A stretch of DNA of 6,851 nt from assembly GCA_017555325.1 (NCBI GenBank), contig JAFZGR010000286.1, forward strand, positions 1 through 6,851, read 5' to 3'. Positions 6,759 through 6,851 of the stretch are shown piece by piece. Source of the stretch: Alphaproteobacteria bacterium (lineage in GTDB: Bacteria > Pseudomonadota > Alphaproteobacteria > CAAHEQ01 > UBA3637). Every line of letters begins with the position of its first letter. Positions within the stretch are counted from its first letter, which is position 1. A program made the translations under genes and the position numbers. Under the pieces are notes generated by a model, which made no database searches, had not been told where the DNA came from, and saw nothing but the letters and a program-made list of their open reading frames with translations.

Positions 6759-6789
6759 TTGACAAATAAAAAAAAGGATGGTATATAAT
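6759..6789 (+). promoter_or_regulatory. Promoter of the downstream tRNA gene
   Basis: TTGACA at 6759-6764 is followed by TATATA at 6782-6787 (17-bp spacer), overlapping TATAAT at 6784-6789 (19-bp spacer). Start would be near 6794-6797, about 30 bases before the tRNA 5' end. The -10 lies in the loop of the HU terminator hairpin. Confidence 0.7.
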
Positions 6790-6802
6790 AACCATCCTTT
6801 TT
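6771..6802 (+). terminator. Rho-independent terminator of the HU gene
   Basis: AAAAAGGATGGT (6771-6782) pairs perfectly with ACCATCCTTTTT (6791-6802) around the 8-nt loop ATATAATA. It starts 25 bases after the HU stop and ends in a T-run. A transcript from the tRNA promoter would begin in or after the second arm and so escape this hairpin. Confidence 0.85.
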
Positions 6803-6824
6803 GAATAAGGGAAAAGAAAGCGAA

Positions 6825-6851
6825 GGGCGACTAGCTCAGCTGGTTAGAGCA
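6825..6851 (+). tRNA. 5' part of a tRNA gene, possibly tRNA-Val (cut by window edge)
   Basis: GGGCGAC (acceptor 5' strand), TA (positions 8-9) and the D-arm GCTC-AGCTGGTTA-GAGC with its loop GG are all present, followed by the last base of the window. The anticodon is beyond the edge, so the identity cannot be read. The acceptor sequence and the position after hup, where many alphaproteobacteria have tRNA-Val, make Val the best guess. Confidence 0.88.

Overview
The window looks like part of an AT-rich bacterial chromosome, most likely from an uncultured, gut-type alphaproteobacterium. This placement is inferred from three things: the short-leader prepilin motif ESGRSMVEMLGVLAVIG, which I recall from such genomes; an HU gene directly followed by a tRNA gene, as in many alphaproteobacteria; and a dispersed palindromic repeat built around CTGAACTTGTTTCA. 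No rRNA or other firm taxonomic marker is present.

Layout. (1) Positions 1-1352, minus strand: the 5' 450 codons of a large prepilin-like protein. A type IV pilin helix and a small pilin head are followed by an acidic linker and at least seven EGF-like modules; the gene runs off the left edge. (2) 1353-1815: non-coding, with a 13-bp inverted repeat, an A/T-rich hairpin, and a relatively GC-rich repeat element carrying two copies of a 22-bp sequence. (3) 1816-2142, minus: a possible small cysteine-containing protein of unknown function. (4) 2143-2305: a divergent promoter region with a good extended -10 promoter on the plus strand. (5) 2306-5712, plus: a two-gene operon with a 2-nt gap. It encodes a 591-residue single-pass membrane protein with a LamG/concanavalin-like C-terminal domain, then a 542-residue prepilin-like (PilV-like) protein. 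A strong hairpin terminator follows at 5758-5805. (6) 5806-6381: very AT-rich DNA with no convincing gene. (7) 6382-6745: promoter, leader and gene for an HU-family nucleoid protein. (8) 6759-6851: the HU terminator overlapping the promoter of a tRNA gene that is cut by the right edge.

How the genes may work together. Two proteins have a prepilin peptidase site with Glu at +5, each carrying a large extracytoplasmic extension. A third is a membrane-anchored protein with a lectin-like fold. The simplest reading is a locus for surface display or adhesion, in which pilin-type N-termini deliver EGF-like and beta-rich domains to the cell surface or a pilus tip. No assembly ATPase, secretin or prepilin peptidase lies in the window, so those parts must be encoded elsewhere. 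The HU and tRNA genes on the right are housekeeping and appear unrelated to the surface locus.
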